In this document: positions 38,971 to 47,232 of the stretch, piece after piece
How the letters are laid out: each line of letters opens with the position of its first letter
How positions within the stretch are numbered: the stretch's first letter is position 1
Program-made: the position numbers and the translations under genes
The notes under the pieces: model-generated
Databases searched by the model: none
The model's input: only the letters and a program-made list of their open reading frames with translations
Told to the model about the DNA's origin: nothing
Source: Candidatus Woesearchaeota archaeon
GTDB lineage: Archaea; Nanobdellota; Nanobdellia; Woesearchaeales; JACJVW01
Reading direction: 5' to 3'
DNA: 64,000 bases
NCBI GenBank assembly: GCA_020637435.1
Contig: JACJVW010000002.1
Span: 107,161-171,160 of the forward strand

Positions 38971-40071
38971 ATGGTTGATAAAAAATACCGTGCCGCACTG
39001 ATCAGCCTTGGTAGCACAAGCTCCAAATGGACCTATGAGGCTATGAAGGAATACTTCGAACATGTGGACAACATAAATATCAAAGACATCGAGATCAATG
39101 TAGGCAGCGCTAACGGAGAAATAATCTGCGAAGGCGAACCTCTAAGCAGCTATGATTGCATCTACGCTAAAGGATCATTCCGCTATGGAGATGTGTTAAG
39201 CGCACTTGCGACCATCATTGGTGACAAAGCGTATATGCCCGTGTCAGCAAGCGCTTTCGCGGTAGGACATGATAAGGTCCTCTCGCACATTGCGATGCAG
39301 CAGCACAAGATCCCGACTCCGATCACCTATCTCTCATCAAGCGTAAGCGCAGCAAAGACTATCCTAAAGAAGATCAATTATCCGATCATCATGAAACTGC
39401 CACGAGGCACCCAGGGAAAAGGAGTCATGGTTGCAGAATCGTATGCAAGCGCTTCATCCATGCTTGATACTCTTGAAGCACTTCGTCAGCCTTTCCTCAT
39501 CCAGGAGTTTGTAGATACCAATGGAGAAGACCTGCGAGTCATAGTCATAGGAAACAGAGTCGTCGCCTCGATGAAACGTAAAGCCAAAGAAGGTGAACAG
39601 CGTGCCAACGTACATCAGGGCGGTACAGTCCAGGCGTTCCAGATAGATACACATATGGAAAAAGTAGCGGTCGAGACCGCAAAAGCCATCGGTGCAGAGA
39701 TCTGCGCAGTCGACATCCTAGAAAGCATCAAGGGTCCTGTCGTGCTTGAGGCGAATCTCTCACCAGGCCTTCAGGGTATAGAGAAGGCTACAAATGCAAA
39801 AGTTGCTGATAAGATTGCCAAGTACCTCTTCATGCGCACAGATGAGAAAATGTCCAGGACTAAAGAAGTTGAGACAAAAGGCCTGATGGATAACATCGGC
39901 ATCAAGAAAGCTGGAGATAAAGCCCAGGAGCTCATTTCCAATCTCGACTTCCGCAATAACAAGATATTGCTACCAGAGATAATCACCAAGATCACAAAAT
40001 TCAACGAGACTGATGAGATGATCATCAAAGCAGAAGAAGGCAAGCTTACCATCAAGAAATTCGAACTTTAA
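38971..40071 (+). CDS. rimK: RimK-family ATP-grasp ligase
   Basis: A 366-residue protein. The ATP-grasp core shows HDKVLSHIAMQQHKIPTP, IIMKLPRGTQGKGVMVAES, LIQEFVDTNGEDLRVIVIG and EANLSPGLQGIEKAT, matching RimK/LysX-type ligases that add amino acids to a protein or peptide carboxyl group. A C-terminal extension of about 80 residues is lysine-rich. ATG at 38971 is preferred over TTG at 38962. Confidence 0.87.
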   Translation: MVDKKYRAALISLGSTSSKWTYEAMKEYFEHVDNINIKDIEINVGSANGEIICEGEPLSSYDCIYAKGSFRYGDVLSALATIIGDKAYMPVSASAFAVGHDKVLSHIAMQQHKIPTPITYLSSSVSAAKTILKKINYPIIMKLPRGTQGKGVMVAESYASASSMLDTLEALRQPFLIQEFVDTNGEDLRVIVIGNRVVASMKRKAKEGEQRANVHQGGTVQAFQIDTHMEKVAVETAKAIGAEICAVDILESIKGPVVLEANLSPGLQGIEKATNAKVADKIAKYLFMRTDEKMSRTKEVETKGLMDNIGIKKAGDKAQELISNLDFRNNKILLPEIITKITKFNETDEMIIKAEEGKLTIKKFEL

Positions 40072-40073
40072 CT

Positions 40074-40673
40074 ATGGTATCCTATCTGCAGAGATATGTT
40101 ATTGTCGCAGTACTGTTCGTTCTCATTTCAAGCCCAGTAATCTTTCTATTGGGACCTTTGTATATTGTTTTTGTAGGAATGCTACTTATTGGTATTGCAT
40201 ATTTCTTTGGACAATTTATATCCAGACTTACTTGCGACTTTGAACCAGGACCATTTGCTCCAGGCAGCAACTTGACAGCAAGAATTCATTACATCATCAA
40301 AAAAGACATGAAAATCAGAAAAATTGTTGCCCGTGTTGAAACTTTTGATACATATGAGGGAAATAGGGCCTTAATTAATAGACGGACAAAATACAAACAG
40401 GAATACCTGATAGACCCAAACCCCATTCCCTCGCATGGCAAAGTTACAAAAGAGTTCACCGTTCGAATACCAACACTAACAGAAATTGAATCATCTCACG
40501 AGAATGATAACAACATCATTATTGGCAGAGGGTTCAAAGGCGTTCCACCAAAAAAAGTAAAATTAGTTGTGGAAATGAAATCAGATCTTCAATGGACTTA
40601 TTTTCGTTCAAATAGATCGATTTTTGTAGATTGGAATGCCAAACAGACTACATCATCTGCAGATCGCCCGTGA
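40074..40673 (+). CDS. Membrane protein with external or cytoplasmic beta domain
   Basis: A 199-residue protein with two N-terminal helices (residues 9-50) and a following domain rich in beta strands (TARIHYIIKKD, KEFTVRIPTL, KKVKLVVEMKSDLQW), perhaps arrestin-like. Not recognised. It starts two bases after rimK but is visibly A+T-richer than its neighbours, suggesting later acquisition. The 3' end overlaps pth2 by 26 bases. Confidence 0.65.
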   Translation: MVSYLQRYVIVAVLFVLISSPVIFLLGPLYIVFVGMLLIGIAYFFGQFISRLTCDFEPGPFAPGSNLTARIHYIIKKDMKIRKIVARVETFDTYEGNRALINRRTKYKQEYLIDPNPIPSHGKVTKEFTVRIPTLTEIESSHENDNNIIIGRGFKGVPPKKVKLVVEMKSDLQWTYFRSNRSIFVDWNAKQTTSSADRP

Positions 40674-41001
40674 CACGATCGATCTTTTCCTCTTCATCTG
40701 GACCTATACCAAAACAGGTCTTCGTACCAGGAGCGATAACCGTCTTGCCCGCATCAGAAATTAAGTAAGTTACAAGTCCCTCGTCCTTTGCCCTCTGGAA
40801 GAACTGCAGAAGTTCCTTTTCACCAGGCACCTTGAGCACTATTTTCTTTGCCCCAAACTGCCGCCATTCCCTAAGCTTTTCAGGTTCATGCTTACTGCTA
40901 AGCAAAGCGCACTCAGCACTGGCGTGCGCAACCTGCGCTGCCAACTTCCCCTTAGGCAGCTTTAAATCCTGACGGACGACGATGACCTGTTTGAGATCCA
41001 T
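40648..41001 (-). CDS. pth2: Peptidyl-tRNA hydrolase, archaeal/eukaryotic type
   Basis: A 117-residue Pth2: VIVVRQDLKLPKGKLAAQVAHASAECA opening, VLKVPGEKELLQFFQRAKDEGL and the closing TVIAPGTKTCFGIGPDEEEKID. It frees tRNA from stalled peptidyl-tRNA. The start at 41001 gives the conserved MDLKQVIVVR; the longer frame upstream is not supported. Bacteria use unrelated Pth1, so this supports archaeal ancestry. Confidence 0.95.
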   Translation of the reverse strand: MDLKQVIVVRQDLKLPKGKLAAQVAHASAECALLSSKHEPEKLREWRQFGAKKIVLKVPGEKELLQFFQRAKDEGLVTYLISDAGKTVIAPGTKTCFGIGPDEEEKIDRVTGDLQMM

Positions 41002-41081
41002 ATCGCAGTAAATCAATGCTTGCTTAATAAAAGTTTTTAAACCAAAACAGATACTACTAAATAGTAACACTATTTAGAGAA

Positions 41082-41091
41082 CTTTATAAAG
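41082..41091 (+). promoter_or_regulatory. TATA box (CTTTATAAAG)
   Basis: It lies 27 bases (centre) before the ATG at 41114. Confidence 0.6.
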
Positions 41092-41113
41092 GCATAGAGA
41101 TTTGCACACCCCC

Positions 41114-41887
41114 ATGATTGCGCCCGCAGTGAGTTTTGAAGTTGAAGCCTACCTTACACGTGATGAACGTATCTTCTACTACCCCTCAAAAACCATCCCT
41201 GATTTTTTCAGGTCAAAGGTTGACTGGGACATCTTTAATCCTGTTGCAAACTTCATGATGGAAGGTAAGACATACCCTCGTGCGAATGACATCGAGCAGG
41301 CTGCAAGACGAGCACTGGAAAATCTAGCCTATGGAGTTGACCTCTTAGGGCAGCATCTTTCGCAGAAAAACATCAGTTTTCAGGCAGATTCGAGGCTCTA
41401 TGATCTCTTACCAGATTCTCTGCTCGACTACGAGGAAGCAGGGACTCATGTTCATCTTGATTACAAGCCTATCGCAAAATTCTTTGAAGAGCAGATATAT
41501 GGTAAACATGCGCACAGGACTGTCAAGGATCATTACCGTGAATGCATGGTATGGGAGATGAAGAAACAAGTAGGCAGAATGGCCGGACGATACTGCTATT
41601 CTGAGAGATTTTCAAGACGGTTGCATAAAGCTATGGTTCCTGATTTAGGTGAAGTGGACATCAACGAAACAGATAGGCAGACCGCAAATGCAAGAAGCGC
41701 AGGCACCATCGAATTTGTCTTTCCAGATTCCACCTCAGACATAAGCAGCCTTATAGACCTTGGTAGTGAAATCCGAAGGATTGCTAACGATGCGGCCGAG
41801 AAGATAGCGAATGACTCTGACTACTGCCTACCAAGCGAGACTGAGCGCAAGGCTATCATGCGTATCATATTACGAGACTATATCTGA
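41114..41887 (+). CDS. Hypothetical soluble protein
   Basis: A 257-residue protein without membrane segments, mostly helical (EQAARRALENLAYGVDLLGQ). Not recognised. The ATG at 41114 is set by the TATA box 27 bases upstream; TTG at 41102 is less likely. It ends one base before the convergent gltX stop. Confidence 0.65.
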   Translation: MIAPAVSFEVEAYLTRDERIFYYPSKTIPDFFRSKVDWDIFNPVANFMMEGKTYPRANDIEQAARRALENLAYGVDLLGQHLSQKNISFQADSRLYDLLPDSLLDYEEAGTHVHLDYKPIAKFFEEQIYGKHAHRTVKDHYRECMVWEMKKQVGRMAGRYCYSERFSRRLHKAMVPDLGEVDINETDRQTANARSAGTIEFVFPDSTSDISSLIDLGSEIRRIANDAAEKIANDSDYCLPSETERKAIMRIILRDYI

Positions 41888-41888
41888 T

Positions 41889-43568
41889 TCATTTGTGTGT
41901 GAACCAGAACTTATAGACTTCATCCTCAACGCTATCCAGACGGACAAATCCGAAACGCTCGAACTGGATGATATCGCCTACCTTTACTTGCTGATGGACT
42001 AGAGGCTCAGCCACTCCTAAGACAACCTGATGATCCGGCATTAACACTTCCACTTTCACCAGATGGTCATCGACAGGCAGGTAGTGCATGATACCCTTTC
42101 CTTCCTTTTTGTAATCATCGACATCAGTCGATACAAACGTAAGCGAAGCCCCTTCCTTCCTGAAATTAAGCAAGTCCATAAAACGATACAGCTGACCATC
42201 CTTAAGGTTCTCAAAATCATCTGGCGACATGAAAAACAATCTGTCCGTGTCGAACACACGCGGTTTCTCTTCCTTATCAGGATGCAGTTTGTGATGGCCT
42301 TCAAGCTTGGGTGCTCCTTCTATCTCAACTTGGACCGGATTATGCACAAAGAAATACCTGTCCGCATGCGCGTCCAAAAGCCGCTTATTGTGCACAATCA
42401 GATCATCCCAGGTTAGCGTCGCTTCTGACTTTGTCATGCCTGTGCTGATGACAAAATTCTTGATCGATTCAGGAGTGAAACCCCTTCTACGAAGAGCTGC
42501 GATAGTCGTAAGTTTCGGGTCATCCCACCCGATAAGTTCACCCTTCTCAAGCATCTCACGGATCATACGCCCTGAACTTGGCACGCCTTTCATATTGAAT
42601 CGTGCTACTTCAAAAGTTCTCGTCTCACTATAGCCAAGCATATTCTGGATTGTGCGCTGCAGTTCGCTGCGCATCTCAAATTCCTTGCTGCGGATACGGT
42701 GCGTAACACCTTTGTGACCATCCATGATACTTGTCTGAAAATCATAGTTTGGCCAGACAGTATACTTTTCGTCATGCCGTGCATGAGGAGCGCGTATCAC
42801 ACGAAATATGGTTGGGTCACGCATAGTGCTATTCTTATGGGACATGTCCAGCTTCAACCGAAGCACCGCCCTGCCCTCTTCGTAGGTTGGGAACTCATTC
42901 CATGCAACTGTATGTTCTTCAACAGACCTTTCACGACATCCACAACCTTCACCTTTTTGACGCTTTTCACGCATGTCATCAGGCGCGCAATCGCACATAT
43001 ACGCCTGGCCTTTCTCGATAAGGCGTAGTGCATGGGAATAGTACAGTTCCATATGGTCTGAAGCGTAATCCAGGTCATCCCACTCTACACCAAGCCACTT
43101 AAAGTCTTTCTGCATAATTTCATAATACTCATTCTTCACCAACTTAGGATTAGTATCCTCAAAGCGAAGCTTGAACTCTCCATTATACTGACGCGCGAGC
43201 AGATAATTAAGCAACAATGACTTAGCGTGACCTATGTGTGGGTGCTTCTCAGGGCCCGGAGGGAACGCAGTGACGATCTTTTCACCTTCCTGGATATTGA
43301 GAAACGCGAAGATATTGCGTTCTTCCTTCTCCTTCTTCTCAAAAACTTCAGGAGCCTTCTGCATAAGCTCAGCAACCTGTTCCTCGACAGACAGCTTTGA
43401 GATATCAGCGATGATAGGCATCACTATTTCTGACAATTCCTTTGCTTTGCCTCGCCATTGTGGAAATTCACCGAAAATCTTACCCATTACAGCTCCGGGA
43501 TTAGCCTTCCCGTTGAACTTGCGGGCATTATCAAGAGCATATATACGAATCTTATCTTCAAGTTCCAT
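41889..43568 (-). CDS. gltX: Glutamyl-tRNA synthetase, archaeal type
   Basis: A 559-residue class I synthetase. It has the HPHIGHAKS signature, FEDTNPKLVK, and a KMSKS-equivalent SSGRMIR. The N-terminal helical extension and C-terminal beta-barrel domain (FFVHNPVQVEIEG to the end) are of the archaeal/eukaryotic GluRS-GlnRS type. In archaea it usually charges tRNA-Gln as well. ATG at 43568 yields MELEDKIRIYAL. An internal C-D-C ... C-G-C cluster (MCDCAPDD ... GEGCGC) may bind zinc. Confidence 0.95.
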   Translation of the reverse strand: MELEDKIRIYALDNARKFNGKANPGAVMGKIFGEFPQWRGKAKELSEIVMPIIADISKLSVEEQVAELMQKAPEVFEKKEKEERNIFAFLNIQEGEKIVTAFPPGPEKHPHIGHAKSLLLNYLLARQYNGEFKLRFEDTNPKLVKNEYYEIMQKDFKWLGVEWDDLDYASDHMELYYSHALRLIEKGQAYMCDCAPDDMREKRQKGEGCGCRERSVEEHTVAWNEFPTYEEGRAVLRLKLDMSHKNSTMRDPTIFRVIRAPHARHDEKYTVWPNYDFQTSIMDGHKGVTHRIRSKEFEMRSELQRTIQNMLGYSETRTFEVARFNMKGVPSSGRMIREMLEKGELIGWDDPKLTTIAALRRRGFTPESIKNFVISTGMTKSEATLTWDDLIVHNKRLLDAHADRYFFVHNPVQVEIEGAPKLEGHHKLHPDKEEKPRVFDTDRLFFMSPDDFENLKDGQLYRFMDLLNFRKEGASLTFVSTDVDDYKKEGKGIMHYLPVDDHLVKVEVLMPDHQVVLGVAEPLVHQQVKVGDIIQFERFGFVRLDSVEDEVYKFWFTHK

Positions 43569-43850
43569 AAGACAACACCAATCCAACCCCCCATTTAAAT
43601 GTTTTGCACCTGCCCAAACAAATGAAAAAGTTTTCCAGACGTTACTTATCCAACTTAGTGTGGAATTTTTGAGACGAAATTGTTATATCGAAAAAGTCCG
43701 GCAACGTTTCATGGAACGTCCAAAGACCATCGCACATGGTGCGACTCTAGCCATGAATTTCTTTAGCGACTTGAAAATAGCCCTATTTTGCGGCCAAGAA
43801 TATACAAAAACCTACCAAAACCCGCTATAATAAAGGATTCCAACCACAAG
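43569..43850. other. Intergenic stretch between gltX and HU
   Basis: About 280 bases without a convincing gene. On the minus side it holds an ATTTAAAT element for gltX (about 43590-43600). A small perfect hairpin TCGCAC ATG GTGCGA lies near 43730. No tRNA or known RNA is recognised. Confidence 0.5.
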
Positions 43851-43860
43851 CTTTATAAAT
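43851..43860 (+). promoter_or_regulatory. TATA box of the HU gene (CTTTATAAAT)
   Basis: It lies about 53 bases before the ATG at 43909, leaving a leader of about 25 bases with GAGGTG. Confidence 0.6.
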
Positions 43861-43908
43861 CAGTGAACTCTTGGAGATTTCAATAAAAATACTGAGGTGT
43901 TTACTCAA

Positions 43909-44169
43909 ATGAATAAAGGAGAACTTGTAGATGCTGTTGCAAAAGAGACAGGACAAACAAAAGCAGACGCTGAAAGAGCACTTAACGCTGTACTTGGAAA
44001 CATTTCCAAAGGCGTTAAGAAAGACCCAGTTCAGCTAGTTGGATTCGGTACCTTCAAGATTGTTAAAACCAAAGCTCGAAAAGGTATCAACCCACAGACT
44101 AAGGAAGCAATCAAGATTCCTTCCAAGAAAGTCCTAAAGTTCAAAGCAAGCGCAAACCCAAAATATTAA
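43909..44169 (+). CDS. hup: DNA-binding protein HU
   Basis: An 86-residue HU/IHF-family protein: MNKGELVDAVAKETG, dimer helices, the VGFGTFKIV signature and the DNA-clasping arm (KARKGINPQTKEAIKIP). It bends and packs DNA. The ATG at 43909 lies nine bases after GAGGTG; GTG at 43897 is less likely. HU is bacterial in origin but known in some archaea including DPANN lineages. Confidence 0.95.
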   Translation: MNKGELVDAVAKETGQTKADAERALNAVLGNISKGVKKDPVQLVGFGTFKIVKTKARKGINPQTKEAIKIPSKKVLKFKASANPKY

Positions 44170-44172
44170 GCG

Positions 44173-44193
44173 CATTTTTGCTTATTTTTTTCC
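44173..44193 (+). terminator. T-rich terminator after HU
   Basis: Runs of five and seven T follow the HU stop codon and precede a convergent gene, as expected for an archaeal U-rich terminator. Confidence 0.5.
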
Positions 44194-44204
44194 TATTTCT
44201 AACC

Positions 44205-44816
44205 TTATTCTCGACCACGTGCGAAAGTCACCATGACGACAACGAGGAGTACCAGGAAGATGACACCCGCAAGCATCACGATATAGAAACTGCTGTGCAT
44301 AGTCTGCGTAGGCTCCCGTTGTACAAATTGTGGTCCGACATTGATATAGAATACTGCGCTGTCATACGGTTCGCCATCGTACAAGACGGAAAGGTTAATC
44401 TCATACTGCCCCATGGTAGCCAGATCATCCGTAGATATATCGAAGAGGACCTTCTTCTCCCCCGCAATGCTTTTTTTGTTGGGCATATTGATGAGGATGC
44501 GACCATCATCGATACATAACCTGGCTTCAGTGCATTCAGGCTCAAAATCGCACTCTTCATCCTTCCTAAAAGAAGTGCAGGTCAACTCAAACTCAAAAAG
44601 ACCGGTTCCGTTGAAGGTGTTATTCAGTATGAAGTAGCCTACCTCGATTGCCCTATTCTCAGTCATATCATAGTATCGCTGGTCATTGACCAGCTTGTCT
44701 TTATCCTGGATAACATTGTAGTTCGTATTATCGAACTTGACGTATTCACCGGCATCTACCAGAGGTAAAAGTAGAAGCAGGATTAGTGCGAACCTCTTTA
44801 GATATGATTTCCCCAT
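44205..44816 (-). CDS. Type I membrane protein with external beta domain
   Basis: A 203-residue protein: signal peptide (LILLLLLPLVDAG), an external domain with four cysteines (in LTCTSFRKDEECDFEPECTEARLC, likely two disulfides), and a C-terminal membrane helix (residues 175-196) followed by FARGRE. Not recognised. It is the last gene of the VanZ-UppP operon, three bases after uppP. Confidence 0.7.
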   Translation of the reverse strand: MGKSYLKRFALILLLLLPLVDAGEYVKFDNTNYNVIQDKDKLVNDQRYYDMTENRAIEVGYFILNNTFNGTGLFEFELTCTSFRKDEECDFEPECTEARLCIDDGRILINMPNKKSIAGEKKVLFDISTDDLATMGQYEINLSVLYDGEPYDSAVFYINVGPQFVQREPTQTMHSSFYIVMLAGVIFLVLLVVVMVTFARGRE

Positions 44817-44819
44817 TCT

Positions 44820-45590
44820 TCACAACAACGCAGCCGCGCCGATACTGAGCAGACCGAACACGATGCAGAAATAGCTGAAATTTATCTTCTCAGCCACACG
44901 CATCAGCAATGCGATCGTGATATATCCTGAGAGGAAGGATACTATAAAGCTTACTATTGCAGCAGTATCAAGAACGATAGGTCTTGTAAGCATTAGCACC
45001 ACACTCATCACCAGAACTGCCGGTATTCCCATGAGAAAGCTAAGCTTAAGCGCATCCCTCGTTCCATAGCGAAGAAACAGAAGTGTCGAGACCGTGGTTC
45101 CGCTTCGGCTGATACCCGGCAGAGTTGCCATAGCCTGTGCGATGCCAAGTATCCATCCATCACGGGGTTGAATCTCCTTGTTCACTGACTTCTTCTTCGC
45201 AAAATACTGCAATAAGCCGGTTATCACAAGAAGCACGCCTATGAAGACGGTAAAGACAGCCCCATCGATATGCAGGCTGTCAAGGAAGATGAAATAGATG
45301 AAGCCTCCAAGTGTAAGGCTAAGCACCGTGGCAAAACCAAGGAAAAGCAGACGTGGTGTCATCTGAAGTGAAAACGCTTCAGTCACTAGTTCTTTGACAT
45401 CCTTCCTAAAAAAGATCAGAGAGGCAAGTACAGTACCCATATGCAGATAGAGTGCAAGTAGGATGGCATCCTTAGCTTCCATACCCATGAAATTGACCAT
45501 GAACAGAGTGGTGAATCCCTCACTGCTAATCGGCAGCCATTCCGTGATCCCCTGGATAAGCGCTATAATCACTGCTTCAAAAATATCCAC
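44820..45590 (-). CDS. uppP: Undecaprenyl-diphosphatase (UppP/BacA family)
   Basis: A 256-residue membrane enzyme that dephosphorylates polyprenyl diphosphate to recycle the glycan carrier. It has QGITEWLPISSEGFTTLF (catalytic EWLPISSxGH-like; here F in place of the usual H) and PGISRSGTT. GTG at 45590 is chosen: it gives the typical start VDIFEAVIIALIQG and lies after GGGGGTGAT. It overlaps the VanZ-like gene by 22 bases and fits the glycan cluster at 5-20 kb. Confidence 0.88.
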   Translation of the reverse strand: MDIFEAVIIALIQGITEWLPISSEGFTTLFMVNFMGMEAKDAILLALYLHMGTVLASLIFFRKDVKELVTEAFSLQMTPRLLFLGFATVLSLTLGGFIYFIFLDSLHIDGAVFTVFIGVLLVITGLLQYFAKKKSVNKEIQPRDGWILGIAQAMATLPGISRSGTTVSTLLFLRYGTRDALKLSFLMGIPAVLVMSVVLMLTRPIVLDTAAIVSFIVSFLSGYITIALLMRVAEKINFSYFCIVFGLLSIGAAALL

Positions 45591-45910
45591 CAGATCACCC
45601 CCGCGCTTATTGATCCTGCGACATCTGCAGCGATGTCCCAAAGACTGAAACTTCGTTCAAGGACGAACAACTGCACCACTTCGCTGGTGACAATGGTAAG
45701 TCCTATTATCGGTAATCCCCATAGCCAGAGTGAACGCCCCTCGGCCTGAAGTGAACGGATGACCAGAAGAGTTAGCAGAAAAAACTCACCAAAATGAAAA
45801 TACTTGTCCGTATTGACCTTCTTCACCATCTTAGGGACTTCAGGTATCATTGCCGCCCCGAGGATTAGGCTGATATATACAACAAGGACGATAAGATATA
45901 TATGACGCAT
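45569..45910 (-). CDS. VanZ-like membrane protein
   Basis: A 113-residue protein with four hydrophobic segments and the family features NTDKYFHFGEFFLL and SLWDIAADVAGSI. VanZ proteins occur in bacteria with envelope or teicoplanin-related roles; the biochemical function is unclear. It is first in an operon with uppP. Confidence 0.82.
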   Translation of the reverse strand: MRHIYLIVLVVYISLILGAAMIPEVPKMVKKVNTDKYFHFGEFFLLTLLVIRSLQAEGRSLWLWGLPIIGLTIVTSEVVQLFVLERSFSLWDIAADVAGSISAGVIWWIFLKQ

Positions 45911-46028
45911 AAGTCACCGAGGTCCTTAGAACTATTTAAATATGCAGTATCTAAATCGGCTGAGACCCTAGCTTATCCATCAGATTCAGAGAAATTTTAT
46001 AAATGTAAGAGATTAGGGGCAACTTACC

Positions 46029-46625
46029 ATGTGGCAGTATTTTCTCATACTTTTCGTCTACACAGGTATATTCTCCGTTTTCTATATACTTACGCAGAAT
46101 CTGCTCATATCGCTCATCGCTAAGATTGTCATAGTGTCCACCTTGCTTGCCATATGGAACAAGGATTTTTTCAAGAGGATAGATTTCGAAGCGCTTCCGA
46201 TCTTTGTGGGAGCAAGCATCGCCGTCATATGGATCGCCATAGATAAGCTCTACCCGCATATACCGGATTTTGAGTCAATACCGGATTATGACATAGTCAC
46301 CATAGCGTTAAAATTATTTATCAGCATCGCTATAGCGCCAATAGTGGAAGAGATATTCACCAGATCGTTCCTGATACGTTGGATAATCGCCTTTGACTAC
46401 AAGAGCGTACCGGTGGGCAAATTCACGTGGATGAGCTTCATCATCACGGTATTGTTCTTCGGGCTTGCTCATGACCGCTGGCTGGCAGGCATCATCACCG
46501 GCATTGCGCTCAATCTTCTCCTCTACCACAAGAAAGAGATAGGACCCTGCATCCTCGCGCATGCAGTAGCCAACCTGGTACTTGGTATATACGTCATCTC
46601 GACAGGATCCTGGTATTTCTGGTAA
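46029..46625 (+). CDS. CPBP-family membrane protease of the exosortase-associated kind
   Basis: A 198-residue membrane protein with E107-E108-x3-R112 (EEIFTR), H148 in FFGLAHDRW, and H178 in LAHAVANL, the CPBP glutamate, histidine and asparagine set. The C-terminal NLVLGIYVISTGSWYFW resembles the CAAX-protease-related proteins that travel with exosortase/PEP-CTERM systems. The very next gene encodes a PEFG-tailed protein. TTTTATAAAT lies about 31 bases before the ATG. Confidence 0.82.
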   Translation: MWQYFLILFVYTGIFSVFYILTQNLLISLIAKIVIVSTLLAIWNKDFFKRIDFEALPIFVGASIAVIWIAIDKLYPHIPDFESIPDYDIVTIALKLFISIAIAPIVEEIFTRSFLIRWIIAFDYKSVPVGKFTWMSFIITVLFFGLAHDRWLAGIITGIALNLLLYHKKEIGPCILAHAVANLVLGIYVISTGSWYFW

Positions 46626-46669
46626 ATTTGCCAAAAGGTTACCACTCACAAATGACAATATAGCGAAAC

Positions 46670-46679
46670 CTTTATAAAC
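46670..46679 (+). promoter_or_regulatory. TATA box (CTTTATAAAC)
   Basis: It lies about 27 bases (centre) before the ATG at 46702. Confidence 0.6.
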
Positions 46680-46701
46680 AAAAGTGTAACTACTGCCAAG
46701 T

Positions 46702-47187
46702 ATGAACAAAAGAATAATCTTGGTCGCTATCATCGTCTTGATGTGCGCATCCACTCTACTGCTCAACAGGCCAGAGCTAGATATCGTAATCGATGATATC
46801 CCTCTTGCAGAGAACGCAAAGTTCGCAGCAGAACAAAGAGAAGGAACCAATGAGGAAGCTACAAGTACACAGGCACCGGCTGAAGAAACTGAGCAACCTG
46901 AAGAAGAACAGGAGACCGCTCAGCAGATTCAGAATGGAGCTGCAGGTTATGACTGGAGCGAACGCCAGGGCCAGATCACCAGGCACGGTAAAGTAAGCGC
47001 ACAGTCGTCAGAGGACCCTTATACTGATCTCTACAAAACCGTAGAGGAAACATTTGAGGAGACTGAAGAGGAGACCGAAGAGGTCGAGCTCGATGTCGAA
47101 CCGACTAATGTTCCTGAATTCGGTAAGATCGGCGCAGTACTTGCGGTCACCCTTGGCATCGCATTCGCACGAACCAAACGATTTTAG
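46702..47187 (+). CDS. Surface protein with a PEFG-type C-terminal sorting signal
   Basis: A 161-residue protein: N-terminal hydrophobic segment (5-22), a long acidic, Glu/Thr/Gln-rich disordered middle (residues 40-135), then the tripartite tail PEFG (138-141), a hydrophobic segment (142-155) and RTKR. This matches the PEF/PGF/PEP-CTERM layout recognised by archaeosortases, which cut the tail and attach the protein to lipid. No archaeosortase gene is visible in the window. It has its own TATA box. Confidence 0.75.
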   Translation: MNKRIILVAIIVLMCASTLLLNRPELDIVIDDIPLAENAKFAAEQREGTNEEATSTQAPAEETEQPEEEQETAQQIQNGAAGYDWSERQGQITRHGKVSAQSSEDPYTDLYKTVEETFEETEEETEEVELDVEPTNVPEFGKIGAVLAVTLGIAFARTKRF

Positions 47188-47200
47188 TTATTTTACCAAA

Positions 47201-47210
47201 TTTTATAAAC
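47201..47210 (+). promoter_or_regulatory. TATA box of corA (TTTTATAAAC)
   Basis: It lies about 27 bases before the ATG at 47233, consistent with a leaderless or nearly leaderless transcript. Confidence 0.6.
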
Positions 47211-47232
47211 TGCACCATCACCAAAAAAGTTG

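Noticed and set aside
43234..43830. 198-codon plus-strand frame overlapping gltX and the space before HU
   Set aside because: It runs antisense through the conserved start and HIGH region of gltX, and its last part has no recognisable character.
45911..46028. tRNA gene in a gap between divergent genes
   Set aside because: No acceptor-stem pairing or GTTCRANNC T-loop found here; the same check of the other gaps gave nothing.
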